Positions 1 through 7,961 of a stretch of 64,000 bases of DNA are shown piece after piece. The first letter of the stretch is position 1. Each line of letters opens with the position of its first letter. The notes below the pieces were generated by a model that was not told the origin of the DNA, did not search any database, and saw only the letters and a program-made list of their open reading frames with translations. This stretch comes from Bacteroidota bacterium (GTDB taxonomy: Bacteria > Bacteroidota > Bacteroidia > Chitinophagales > Chitinophagaceae): NCBI GenBank assembly GCA_023424015.1, contig JAFAEM010000032.1, positions 67,924-131,923 on the forward strand, written 5' to 3'. The position numbers and the translations under genes were made by a program.

Positions 1-1
1 T

Positions 2-463
2 ATCATACTGGGATTTGACTATGGATCGTTTTCATTAAGGGGCGGTGATCCCTACTTTAAGAAAGCCTGGAATATTGTAAACAACGCACCGGAAAGCCGT
101 GATATCACCGGATGGAAATCTTTTGAAAATATTCGTAACCGGTATTGGCTTGCTGAGAATCTGAACAACAACAGGTTTGCCCTAATTCACGATGCGTTAT
201 ACTCTTACTATCGTACTGGGATGGATATCTTTTATGAAAATGAAGAGCAGGGAAGGACTGGTATTATCAACAGTTTGAACTTTCTGAATACGCTTAATAC
301 AGAGAATCCCAACTCAATGATCATGCAATTCTTTTTTCAGGGGAAGAGTTCTGAACTTGTGATGATTTTTAGTCGCGCTAACAACGATTTAAAAACGCGT
401 GCACGCGATATACTGACCAGGATCGATATTTCAAATAACGCCAGGTATAAAGATCTCCAATGA
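2..463 (+). CDS. PorD-like / DUF4835 family protein, 3' part only
   Basis: The frame is open from the window edge to the TGA at 461-463, so the N-terminus lies outside. The visible 153 residues carry the conserved C-terminal pattern of the DUF4835 family (annotated in Bacteroidota as type IX secretion protein PorD): LGFDYGSF, GGDPYF, GWKSFENIRNRYWLAENL and NPNSMIMQFFF. Known members are exported proteins linked to T9SS function; the role here is inferred from family only. The stop overlaps the start of the next gene (ATGA), so the two are probably translated together. Confidence 0.85.
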   Translation: MILGFDYGSFSLRGGDPYFKKAWNIVNNAPESRDITGWKSFENIRNRYWLAENLNNNRFALIHDALYSYYRTGMDIFYENEEQGRTGIINSLNFLNTLNTENPNSMIMQFFFQGKSSELVMIFSRANNDLKTRARDILTRIDISNNARYKDLQ

Positions 464-933
464 GGATTAGTTTCGTTATAATAGCGGGTATTTTCTTCTT
501 GATGGGTTGTAAAGACAAAAAGGAATCGTCTTCAGTGATTTTATCAAAAGCCAAGATGCAGGCTGTAATGTGGGATATGGTTCGATCGAGTGAGTTTTTG
601 AATGGATTCGTACTCTTTAAAGACACGGCTATCGATAAGACCGCAAGAAGTCACAAATGGCATGAAAAAATTTTTCAAATGCATGAAATCACGAAGGAGG
701 AGTTTGAAAAAAGTTATGCCTATTATGAAAATCATCCCGGATTAATGCGTGATATTCTCGACACACTGAGCAGGAAGCAGATCCCTACACAGCCGTATTC
801 AAGTTCGCGGGTTACTCCTGCGATAGTCGATAGTCCCAAAATTTCAGTAGCTCCAGGCCCGGATGTAAAGAGCCGGTCGAGGGATTCGATTATCAAACGA
901 AGAATTCTTCGCAAGGACATTAAACCGCAATAA
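460..933 (+). CDS. DUF4296 family lipoprotein
   Basis: A 157-residue protein with a lipoprotein signal: hydrophobic FVIIAGIFFLMG followed by Cys17 and a KDKK tail. The central part (MWDMVRSSEFLNGFV, later FEKSYAYYENHPGLM) fits the DUF4296 family found across Bacteroidota, whose function is unknown. The C-terminal 50 residues are Pro/Ser/Arg rich and probably disordered. The ATG overlaps the stop of the upstream PorD-like gene by 4 nt. Envelope location is inferred from the lipobox. Confidence 0.8.
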   Translation: MRISFVIIAGIFFLMGCKDKKESSSVILSKAKMQAVMWDMVRSSEFLNGFVLFKDTAIDKTARSHKWHEKIFQMHEITKEEFEKSYAYYENHPGLMRDILDTLSRKQIPTQPYSSSRVTPAIVDSPKISVAPGPDVKSRSRDSIIKRRILRKDIKPQ

Positions 934-982
934 TGTCTGAATAGTCTCCCAAGTTTGTTAAATTTATTACTTAAACAATGAT

Positions 983-1687
983 ATGAATAAAGTTGTAGTG
1001 GATGCCGACCACGCGATTCATGATATCCAGGATGGACATGTAATTGTCCTGGGAGGTTTTGGATTATGTGGCATTCCGGAGAATTGTATTGCAGCTTTGG
1101 AAAGGAAAGCCGTAAAAGATCTGACCTGCATTTCCAATAATGCTGGCGTGGATGATTTTGGGATTGGGATGTTGTTAAAGAAGAAGCAGCTGAAGAAGAT
1201 GATTGCTTCGTATGTGGGTGAGAACGCAGAGTTTGAAAGACAATTGTTAAGTGGTGAACTTGATGTAGAGCTTATACCGCAAGGGACGCTGGCGACGCGG
1301 TGCCTGGCAGCCGGTTATGGTATGCCCGCTATCTTCACACCAGCAGGCGTCGGAACGGAGGTGGCAGAAGGTAAGGAAGTTAGGAATTTTAACGGTAAGG
1401 ATTATTTGCTTGAGATTGCTTTTGAGCCGGACTTTGCTTTGGTTAAAGCATGGAAGGGAGATACGATGGGAAATCTTATTTATAAAGGGACTGCCCGGAA
1501 TTTTAATCCTTTGGCCGCGATGGCAGGTAAGGTAACGATTGCGGAAGTGGAACATTTAGTTCCGGCGGGTACGCTTGATCCAAATGAAATACATACACCG
1601 GGGATATACGTACACCGGATTTTTGAAGGTAAGGCTTACGAAAAAAGAATTGAGCAAAGAACTGTCCGGAAAAGGAATGCCAGCTGA
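983..1687 (+). CDS. scoA: 3-oxoacid CoA-transferase subunit A
   Basis: A 234-residue alpha subunit of succinyl-CoA:3-oxoacid CoA transferase (SCOT), which moves CoA from succinyl-CoA to acetoacetate. Family signature GGFGLCGIPENCI is at residues 24-36 and LIPQGTLATR at about 97-106; length is normal for a stand-alone subunit. The beta subunit follows after 24 nt and the pair must work as a complex. Role: use of ketone bodies or branched-chain/fatty acid products in cytoplasm. Confidence 0.95.
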   Translation: MNKVVVDADHAIHDIQDGHVIVLGGFGLCGIPENCIAALERKAVKDLTCISNNAGVDDFGIGMLLKKKQLKKMIASYVGENAEFERQLLSGELDVELIPQGTLATRCLAAGYGMPAIFTPAGVGTEVAEGKEVRNFNGKDYLLEIAFEPDFALVKAWKGDTMGNLIYKGTARNFNPLAAMAGKVTIAEVEHLVPAGTLDPNEIHTPGIYVHRIFEGKAYEKRIEQRTVRKRNAS

Positions 1688-1711
1688 TTGCTCATGTTTT
1701 AATCATTTTCT

Positions 1712-2368
1712 ATGGCGTTAACAAAGGAACAAATTGCACAAAGGATTGCCAGGGAGTTAAGAGACGGTTATTACGTAAACCTCGGTATTGGTATTCCAAC
1801 ACTGGTAGCGAATTATATTCCTGAAGGAATTAGTGTGGTTTTTCAGAGTGAAAACGGATTATTGGGGATGGGGCCTTTTCCATGGGAGGGTGAGGAGGAT
1901 CCGGATCTAATAAATGCAGGCAAGCAGACGATCACTACTGTTCCGGGGTCTTCATTTTTTGATTCTGCCATGAGTTTTGGTATGATAAGAGCCGGGAAGG
2001 TTGACCTAACTGTATTAGGTGCTATGGAAGTGAGTGAGAAAGGAGACATTGCCAACTGGAAAATTCCCGGTAAATTGGTAAAGGGAATGGGTGGAGCGAT
2101 GGACCTGGTAGCAAGTGCCAGGAATATTATCGTTGCCATGATGCACACAAATCCAAAGGGTGAATCTAAATTACTGCCGGTATGTACGTTGCCGCTTACT
2201 GGTATCGGGTGTGTAAAGAAAATAGTAACTGATCTGGCCGTACTCGATATAACTTCCAGGGGGTTTCAATTACTTGAAAAAGCTCCGGGGGTGAGTTTGG
2301 AGGAGATCAAGAGTAAAACTGCGGGTAATCTTATAATGGAGGGGGAGATACCTGAAATGCAATTCTGA
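1712..2368 (+). CDS. scoB: 3-oxoacid CoA-transferase subunit B
   Basis: A 218-residue beta subunit. The catalytic glutamate that forms the glutamyl-CoA intermediate is E47 in the SENGLLGMGPFP motif; NLGIGIPTLV (23-32) is the other family block. It directly follows scoA and converges on a response regulator gene with only 8 nt between stop codons; I see no hairpin in that gap, so transcripts probably overlap. Confidence 0.95.
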   Translation: MALTKEQIAQRIARELRDGYYVNLGIGIPTLVANYIPEGISVVFQSENGLLGMGPFPWEGEEDPDLINAGKQTITTVPGSSFFDSAMSFGMIRAGKVDLTVLGAMEVSEKGDIANWKIPGKLVKGMGGAMDLVASARNIIVAMMHTNPKGESKLLPVCTLPLTGIGCVKKIVTDLAVLDITSRGFQLLEKAPGVSLEEIKSKTAGNLIMEGEIPEMQF

Positions 2369-2376
2369 GCCATTCT

Positions 2377-3027
2377 CTAGTCGATCAGGTTATTCTTTAC
2401 GGCAAAAAATACCAAACCCGCTGTATTCTTACTACCAAATCGCTCCATGAGCCGGTCTTTGATAGCTTCTACGGTGCGTGGGCTGATTTCCATTTTTTGC
2501 GCTATTTCCTGAGCGGTAAATTCCATACATATGAAGCGCAGTACATCACGCTCTTTATCGCTCAGCGTGATTTCGTTGTTAAGTGACGGTACAACTTTCT
2601 GCCGTGAATGTGATTTTTTCAGCAGAATTCTGTTTACAAAGTTATTGAGGTAATATCCTTTTTCAAATACCTCCATAATAGCCCTGCGGATTTCCTGGGG
2701 ATCTGCGTTCTTGAGCATATATCCGTTAGCGCCATTCTCCATAAGATGATATACGAAACGTTCGTCCTCATACATGCTTAGTACAAGCACTTTTATGGTA
2801 GGGTATTGCTTGCTGATGATTTTTGTAGCTTCGATGCCATCTTTTCCCGGCATACGGAGGTCCATAAGCACCACATCCGGTTCGGATTGGGGTAATCCGG
2901 CCAGTAGTTCATCTCCATTTTCAGCTTCCTGGACAAATTTAATATTGGTGAACGGTCTCAGTGAAAGGATTACGCCTTTCCGGAATATTTTGTGATCGTC
3001 AGCAATAGCTACCTTAATGATTCCCAT
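2377..3027 (-). CDS. NarL/LuxR-type response regulator
   Basis: A 216-residue cytoplasmic transcription regulator. The N-terminal receiver has the acidic pair D10/D11 and phospho-acceptor D56 (DVVLMDLRMPGKDG); the C-terminal LuxR-type HTH spans about 150-212 (LSDKERDVLRFICMEFTAQEIAQ, then SPRTVEAIKDRL). It is the last gene of a three-gene minus-strand module after a 7TM protein and a histidine kinase, so the kinase is the likely partner. It is related to the regulators at 5318-5974 and 33906-34571. Confidence 0.93.
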   Translation of the reverse strand: MGIIKVAIADDHKIFRKGVILSLRPFTNIKFVQEAENGDELLAGLPQSEPDVVLMDLRMPGKDGIEATKIISKQYPTIKVLVLSMYEDERFVYHLMENGANGYMLKNADPQEIRRAIMEVFEKGYYLNNFVNRILLKKSHSRQKVVPSLNNEITLSDKERDVLRFICMEFTAQEIAQKMEISPRTVEAIKDRLMERFGSKNTAGLVFFAVKNNLID

Positions 3028-3066
3028 AGTTTCAGATAATGCGGTGAAATTAGCAAATAATCACAA

Positions 3067-3897
3067 TTACTGGTACGGATCGTCTTTTGGCAACTCGATA
3101 GTTACTTTATAATACGTTTGTGATATATCTTTTTCAAAATATATGCTTCCTTTTGCTACCCTAAGACGGCTGCTGATATTTTTTAGACCAAGACCAATGT
3201 TACTCTTATTTAATTTATCAAAATCAGTCTGGATAATGCCGCGTCCATCATGGTGGATGCGAAGATAAAACTTATCTCCGTGTACGTTTTGTGTCAGATG
3301 GATAAAGCTGGCACTACTGTGTTTGAGGATGTTATTGATCAGTTCCTGAACAATCCGGAAGATGATAAGTTCTTTTTCCGGTTTAAGTCTTTCACGATAA
3401 TCGTGGAATCGGCTACTGGCATTCATACTTCCCGAGCCACTTATTTTTTGGAATACGTCATTTATTGCAGATTCCAATCCAAAGTTTTTGAGGGTCGGCG
3501 GCATTAAGCTGTGGCTGATATTCCGAACAAGCTGGATAGTATCGTCAATGATCTGCCGCGCCTGGAAAATGGCCTGAAGCTGGGTAGCTTTGTCCTGGTT
3601 TACCAGGTTTTCATTTAGGTAGAGTCTGGCTGTAGCCAACAAAGGGCCGGCGTCATCGTGTAGGTCAGCAGCGAGGCGTTGGCGTTCTTCCTCCTGAAGC
3701 CTGATCGACGCATCGAGCAGGATCTTTTGTTGCTCTTCTTCCATTTTTTGGAGAGTGCGTTGATAGCGTGCGACTTTACGTTGGTGGAAGATGATGAATA
3801 AAACCAGTCCAACCGTCAATACAAGCATCCCCATAGTGCCGATAAACAGCACGGAGGAAACTCCTGAGGATGGGTTAGTGGCTTGTAGGAAAAACAT
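3067..3897 (-). CDS. Sensor histidine kinase, HisKA_3 type
   Basis: A 276-residue kinase with one N-terminal membrane helix (about 15-38), a short coiled coil (40-75) and no sensor domain of its own. H-box LAADLHDDAGPLLA marks a HisKA_3 dimerisation domain; N-box QELINNILKHS and G-box DGRGI plus LGLKNISSRL form the ATPase. The lack of an input domain suggests that the co-encoded 7TM protein (20 nt upstream) supplies sensing, which is inference. Target: the regulator 39 nt downstream. Confidence 0.92.
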   Translation of the reverse strand: MFFLQATNPSSGVSSVLFIGTMGMLVLTVGLVLFIIFHQRKVARYQRTLQKMEEEQQKILLDASIRLQEEERQRLAADLHDDAGPLLATARLYLNENLVNQDKATQLQAIFQARQIIDDTIQLVRNISHSLMPPTLKNFGLESAINDVFQKISGSGSMNASSRFHDYRERLKPEKELIIFRIVQELINNILKHSSASFIHLTQNVHGDKFYLRIHHDGRGIIQTDFDKLNKSNIGLGLKNISSRLRVAKGSIYFEKDISQTYYKVTIELPKDDPYQ

Positions 3898-3916
3898 AGT
3901 GGTGAGGGTGGTAAGA

Positions 3917-4624
3917 TTAATTCATATCCATATCTAAATAGGGTAAATGCGTGGAATTAACTGGTTTGTTTTTATGCTGCCGAAATATCATTACCATTGC
4001 GAAGGAAAACAAAACATTCTTCAATATTTCGGCAATATATGTATAATGCCAATAGCTATAAAATTCATGAGAAGTCATGACATTCGCAAGGATGTTGAAA
4101 AATAGCGAGCCTCCTAAATAAATGAGTATTCCTACAGAAACCCAAAAGGCATAGTGATTATAGATGTACCCCATCCGGATGTTTCGAGAATGGTCATAAA
4201 AAAACAAGAAAATGTACACAAAAAGTAAAATTGTTTCTATCCCCACCGACATGGAGTCTAGTCGCTGCATTTTTCCATCAAAAAATGCTTGTGATAAAAT
4301 TTGAAAAACTAAAAAGCCGACAAATATTATTGACCCTATATAAGGAATTCGCCTTAATTTGGAACTTAGAATGTTAATTACTAGAAGGTATGTAAAAAAC
4401 AAGTATTCAAACAGTGTATATAAATCTAGATACACCAATTGATACTTAATTGGTAGATTATCAAATACTACTTTAAGTAAGAAGAAAACGACTAAGCCAT
4501 AAATTCCTATATGAGGTGATGGACGACTTTTGTCACGATACAAAAGCCAAGTAATGGGGAGAAGGAGATATGAGAAAGTAACGATATAATAAAAAAGCTT
4601 TTCTATTGTTTGGATTTTATCCAA
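3917..4624 (-). CDS. Seven-helix membrane protein of a kinase module
   Basis: A 235-residue integral membrane protein with seven predicted helices and a short basic cytoplasmic tail. I do not recognise a named family. It shares layout, position and the pattern FW[VT]..GI before helix 6 with the protein at 35343-36053, which also precedes a kinase and a regulator. The only usable start near the N-terminus is TTG at 4624; the frame upstream is open back to the TAA at 4664-4666 that ends the small ORF at 4664-4735. A sensor or ligand-binding role is inferred from context alone. Confidence 0.75.
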   Translation of the reverse strand: MDKIQTIEKLFYYIVTFSYLLLPITWLLYRDKSRPSPHIGIYGLVVFFLLKVVFDNLPIKYQLVYLDLYTLFEYLFFTYLLVINILSSKLRRIPYIGSIIFVGFLVFQILSQAFFDGKMQRLDSMSVGIETILLFVYIFLFFYDHSRNIRMGYIYNHYAFWVSVGILIYLGGSLFFNILANVMTSHEFYSYWHYTYIAEILKNVLFSFAMVMIFRQHKNKPVNSTHLPYLDMDMN

Positions 4625-4663
4625 AAATAGAAAAACTTTTAAGAGAATAAAACTTTTGTGTGT

Positions 4664-4735
4664 TTAATCTTCCCAAACGAAGATACCCACTTCATCAACT
4701 CTTACAGTTGCTCTTGAAATCATTGCCTTTTTCAT
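4664..4735 (-). CDS. Possible 23-residue peptide upstream of kinase module
   Basis: ATG to TAA ORF of 23 codons; the product begins MKKAMISR and ends VGIFVWED. It lies 39 nt before the TTG start of the 7TM protein and in the same frame, separated by a TAA. It may be a separate signalling peptide, a leader ORF controlling the downstream genes, or chance. No clear ribosome binding site, which is usual here. No similar ORF was found in front of the second module (35343-36053). Confidence 0.35.
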   Translation of the reverse strand: MKKAMISRATVRVDEVGIFVWED

Positions 4736-5254
4736 AACAGTAACGTTTTTTTGTTCTGGAATCGATTCTGGGTGTAAAAATTGGCAATGTAAACTCGCTT
4801 TTCCACGGGGGTATAAGAGGTATAAAACACTTAACCCGGACCGAAAACCCTAATAATAAATGTTTTTGGTTAATTTACGAGGATAAAATACCTTTGAAAA
4901 AAGAGTAAAATAACGATAATTACCTAGTAAAAATACGGAACATTATCGTGTTTTAACCAAGGATATTTCCGATAGTTTAGGTAAAAGTGTTGGACAGAGA
5001 TGGGCTAGCCGTCTTTAAATGCTATTTTTTTGAGAGATCCCCGCCATCGAAGTCTTCAATGCACGGATTAATAATAAGGAGATATATCCTATTCGAATCG
5101 GACTGGTAGTACATTTAATATTAGATAAACGTAAACCGAATCTGAATTATTACAAGCGCACAGAGTTTAATAGGAGAGCCCGAAGGTGTTTTTGTGGTTT
5201 ACTCTGTGCCTCTGACTATTCTATTTTACGACAAAATAAGAAAAGTAAAAAAGC
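4736..5254. other. Gene-free stretch between divergent regulators
   Basis: About 520 bp of AT-rich DNA between the kinase module and the orphan regulator, which are transcribed away from each other. Only very short ORFs (16 codons or fewer) occur. It must hold the promoter of the minus-strand module, but I found no convincing TTG / TAnnTTTG pair for it. Confidence 0.6.
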
Positions 5255-5262
5255 TACATTTG
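5255..5262 (+). promoter_or_regulatory. Likely -7 element TACATTTG
   Basis: TACATTTG matches the Bacteroidota -7 consensus TAnnTTTG and lies 55 bp before the regulator start at 5318. No clear -33 TTG is visible about 20 bp upstream, so the assignment is tentative. Confidence 0.45.
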
Positions 5263-5317
5263 GCACGGGAAAACCCTATCCATTAGATTTATTGACTGCT
5301 TAAAACCAAAATTATAC

Positions 5318-5974
5318 ATGACAAGCCAGGAAATCAAAATCGCTATTGCAGACGACCATAAGATATTCCGGGACGGAATCAGAATGGCCTTGAGAGACAG
5401 AGAATACTTAAAGATTATTTGGGAAGCTGAGGACGGAAAAGACCTGATGCACAAACTCCAGCTTAAACAACCAGACGTAATTTTGATGGATATAAGAATG
5501 CCTGAGGTAGATGGTATCAATGCGATTAGTTTAATTCGAAAAGAGTATGAATCGTTGAAAATCATTGTTTTAACAATGTACGACGACCAGGAAATGATTA
5601 CGAAAATGATGGAAATGGGAGCTAATGCCTACCTTACCAAAACAACCGATCCAGACGAAATATACCAGGCAATTCTAACTTGTATGAACGACGACTTCTA
5701 TTTTAACGAACTGGTTAACAAGGCCGTATTGTTGAAACTCCAACATAAAAAAACTGTCCGGCAATTTTACCCTAACCCGGTAAAACTGTCAGAAAAAGAG
5801 CTCCGGATTTTAAAACTTATTTCAGAGGATAAAACAACTGAAGAAATTTCAAAAGAAGTATTTCTAAGTCCGCGAACCATCGAAACCATCCGGCAAAACA
5901 TGAAGCAAAAGGTCGGCGCTAAGACCATCGCCGGGCTCGTGATGTATGCTATGCGTAACAAGCTGCTTGAATAG
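5318..5974 (+). CDS. Orphan NarL/LuxR-type response regulator
   Basis: A 218-residue regulator with receiver acidic residues D12/D13 and phospho-acceptor D58 (DVILMDIRMPEVDG), followed by a LuxR-type HTH (about 152-214; LSEKELRILKLI, SPRTIETIRQNM). It is alone on its strand, divergent from the 7TM-kinase-regulator module, and close in sequence style to that module's regulator. It may take its phosphate from the neighbouring kinase at 3067-3897; this is inference. Confidence 0.9.
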   Translation: MTSQEIKIAIADDHKIFRDGIRMALRDREYLKIIWEAEDGKDLMHKLQLKQPDVILMDIRMPEVDGINAISLIRKEYESLKIIVLTMYDDQEMITKMMEMGANAYLTKTTDPDEIYQAILTCMNDDFYFNELVNKAVLLKLQHKKTVRQFYPNPVKLSEKELRILKLISEDKTTEEISKEVFLSPRTIETIRQNMKQKVGAKTIAGLVMYAMRNKLLE

Positions 5975-6028
5975 CTGTTCTTGTTTCATTATTAACCTAT
6001 GCTGCCGCATCGGTAAAGCCTTTCTATT

Positions 6029-6775
6029 ATGGAGAATATCAACAACAGCTATTTTGAGGGTTACTATAAGGATATCTGGAAAAATATTGTACCCACAGAA
6101 TTAACTATCCGTGAGTCAAGCTTTATTCGTGACTATTTTAGACTTCAACCGGGTAATTGTGTGTTGGATTTAATGTGTGGTAACGGTCGTCATGCCATTG
6201 CGTTGGCGAAAAGCGGGATGAATGTAACAGCCGTTGATAACCTGAAAGATTATATAGATGAAGTGAGGGCAATTGCTGAGAGTGAAAATCTACATATTGA
6301 CGCCGTCCAGTCCGATGTTGTGGAATATGAGGCGGAGGGGTCATACGACCTCGCTTTATGTATGGGCAATAGTCTTTGCTTTTTTGATAAAGAGGATACA
6401 ACAAAAATTTTGAGGATGGTGGGCCGGCATTTGAAACCCGACGGTTATATGCTGATCAATTCGTGGATGCTGGCAGAAATTGCTTTTAAAGACTTCAGAG
6501 AACGATCCTGGACAACGTTCGGAGATCTAAAGTTTATAACGGAAAGTAAATACTTCACAAAACCTTCCCGCATAGAAACGGATCACCTCATACTTGCCGC
6601 TGACGGCAAAACTGAATCTAAGAAAGCAATTGACTATATCTACTCCATTAATGAGATGGATGAAATATTAAATACCGCCGGATTTGACCTGGTTGAAATT
6701 TATAGCATCCCAGGTAAAAAGAAATTTTCAATAGGCGATCCCAGAGCGTATATAATCGGTAAAAAAAGGTGCTGA
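6029..6775 (+). CDS. SAM-dependent methyltransferase, class I
   Basis: A 248-residue cytoplasmic methyltransferase. The SAM-binding motif I is LDLMCGNGRHAIALAKSG (about 46-63), acidic loop AVDN follows, and LCMGNSLCFF is motif IV. It resembles the methyltransferase_25 / UbiE-like group; the substrate cannot be told from sequence. It stands 54 nt after the orphan regulator and is convergent with the small ORF at 6793-6954. Confidence 0.88.
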   Translation: MENINNSYFEGYYKDIWKNIVPTELTIRESSFIRDYFRLQPGNCVLDLMCGNGRHAIALAKSGMNVTAVDNLKDYIDEVRAIAESENLHIDAVQSDVVEYEAEGSYDLALCMGNSLCFFDKEDTTKILRMVGRHLKPDGYMLINSWMLAEIAFKDFRERSWTTFGDLKFITESKYFTKPSRIETDHLILAADGKTESKKAIDYIYSINEMDEILNTAGFDLVEIYSIPGKKKFSIGDPRAYIIGKKRC

Positions 6776-6792
6776 TTTTATCCAATCAATCG

Positions 6793-6954
6793 TTAAAGCG
6801 CTTTTAGGCCATCAGATTCTTTTTTCTTTTTCCGATATCTACCGCTACTGAACCGGCGTGGTTGGCGCCTTGTGCGACTTGAATTTGTTCCCATAATTTT
6901 CCAGATAAGGAAAACCACAAGTACTACTATTATAAGTATAGCCGGTAAACTCAT
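6793..6954 (-). CDS. Small single-helix membrane protein, 53 residues
   Basis: A short ORF whose ATG overlaps the upstream stop (TGATG), which argues for translational coupling with the DUF6263 gene. The product has an N-terminal hydrophobic helix (residues 3-20, AILIIVVLVVFLIW) followed by a very basic tail (TRRQPRRFSSGRYRKKKK), so it should sit N-out in the inner membrane with a cytoplasmic basic tail. No family recognised. It is too short for usual annotation cut-offs. Confidence 0.6.
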   Translation of the reverse strand: MSLPAILIIVVLVVFLIWKIMGTNSSRTRRQPRRFSSGRYRKKKKESDGLKAL

Positions 6955-7838
6955 CACTTAGGTTTTATTCGAACCACGATAGTTGTCTTAGAATTCACAG
7001 GCGTAGTAACACCCATGGCTTCCACGGTTCCACCAGTCTCAGTTATAGAATACTTTTCTTTCATTATACCCGTGTCTTTATCAATAAAAACTTTACCGGT
7101 CCCTGTACCATTTAAGGTCGTCGTTGTTTCGTTTCCCATCAGTGTCGTTCTGGAGATAATTGTAGAATAATTTTTAAAATCGACGATCAGGGTTGAGTCA
7201 GTTAATCCCGACAATGTGTAAACAGTCTTAACACTCCCATTTATATTCTGGCTGGAGTCAGCCCAGCTTTCACCAATGGCAACACTGCGATAGGGAAGGA
7301 TCTTGAAAAAACTGGCCTGGCCTTCCTGGGGGGGATTTGCCATGTCAGAAATGTCTTTGATCATGTTCAGTACAATCGCCGTCCTCTCATCTGCAATAAT
7401 TTTATCCGACTCCCTGGGATCTATGGAGATAACCCTTCCAGTGTTGTCGATTGTCATCTCATATTTTTTCGATAGAATATTTTTTATGTCATCGCCGAAA
7501 GGACCAGCAAGATCGGAACTGTCATTCGAATTAAATGAATGTTTTTGTCCCATGCCATTAAACCGGAAATTGATACTCTGAGCTTGATGGTGTAATGTAG
7601 TTTTCGCTCCGTCTATTTCCAAGACTTTGTAGTTGAACAGAGCTTCGCCGTCCACCTCAAAACTGATGGCATTGTTCATCGCCTGTTGTGTTACAATTGA
7701 CTTTAGATCCATATGGACATTAAGTGTCTTTCCAGAACTGAAATGAAGGTTTCCCTGGATTTTTTGTCCATAGACATTCAGGTGGCTCGCAATAAAAAAA
7801 AACAGCAATACCGGAATCGCCGAATATGAAGTCCGCAT
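6954..7838 (-). CDS. DUF6263 family exported protein
   Basis: A 294-residue protein with an N-terminal signal peptide (AIPVLLFFFIASHLNVYGQ). The body is beta-rich with the pattern YEMTIDNTGRVISID and GESWADS typical of DUF6263 proteins of Bacteroidota, which have no known function. The gene is followed without gap by the 53-codon ORF at 6793-6954. Divergent from the papain-like protease at 7962 with a 123-nt shared promoter region. Confidence 0.75.
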   Translation of the reverse strand: MRTSYSAIPVLLFFFIASHLNVYGQKIQGNLHFSSGKTLNVHMDLKSIVTQQAMNNAISFEVDGEALFNYKVLEIDGAKTTLHHQAQSINFRFNGMGQKHSFNSNDSSDLAGPFGDDIKNILSKKYEMTIDNTGRVISIDPRESDKIIADERTAIVLNMIKDISDMANPPQEGQASFFKILPYRSVAIGESWADSSQNINGSVKTVYTLSGLTDSTLIVDFKNYSTIISRTTLMGNETTTTLNGTGTGKVFIDKDTGIMKEKYSITETGGTVEAMGVTTPVNSKTTIVVRIKPK

Positions 7839-7961
7839 ACATCAAAAATCACAAATCTTATTCAAATTTGATGCAGGTTGTTGAAAAAATCTAACTAATT
7901 ACAAGGGTTGATACAATATTGCATCGAACTTGCTACATTTAGTTTATAAAAACTTCGAGTT

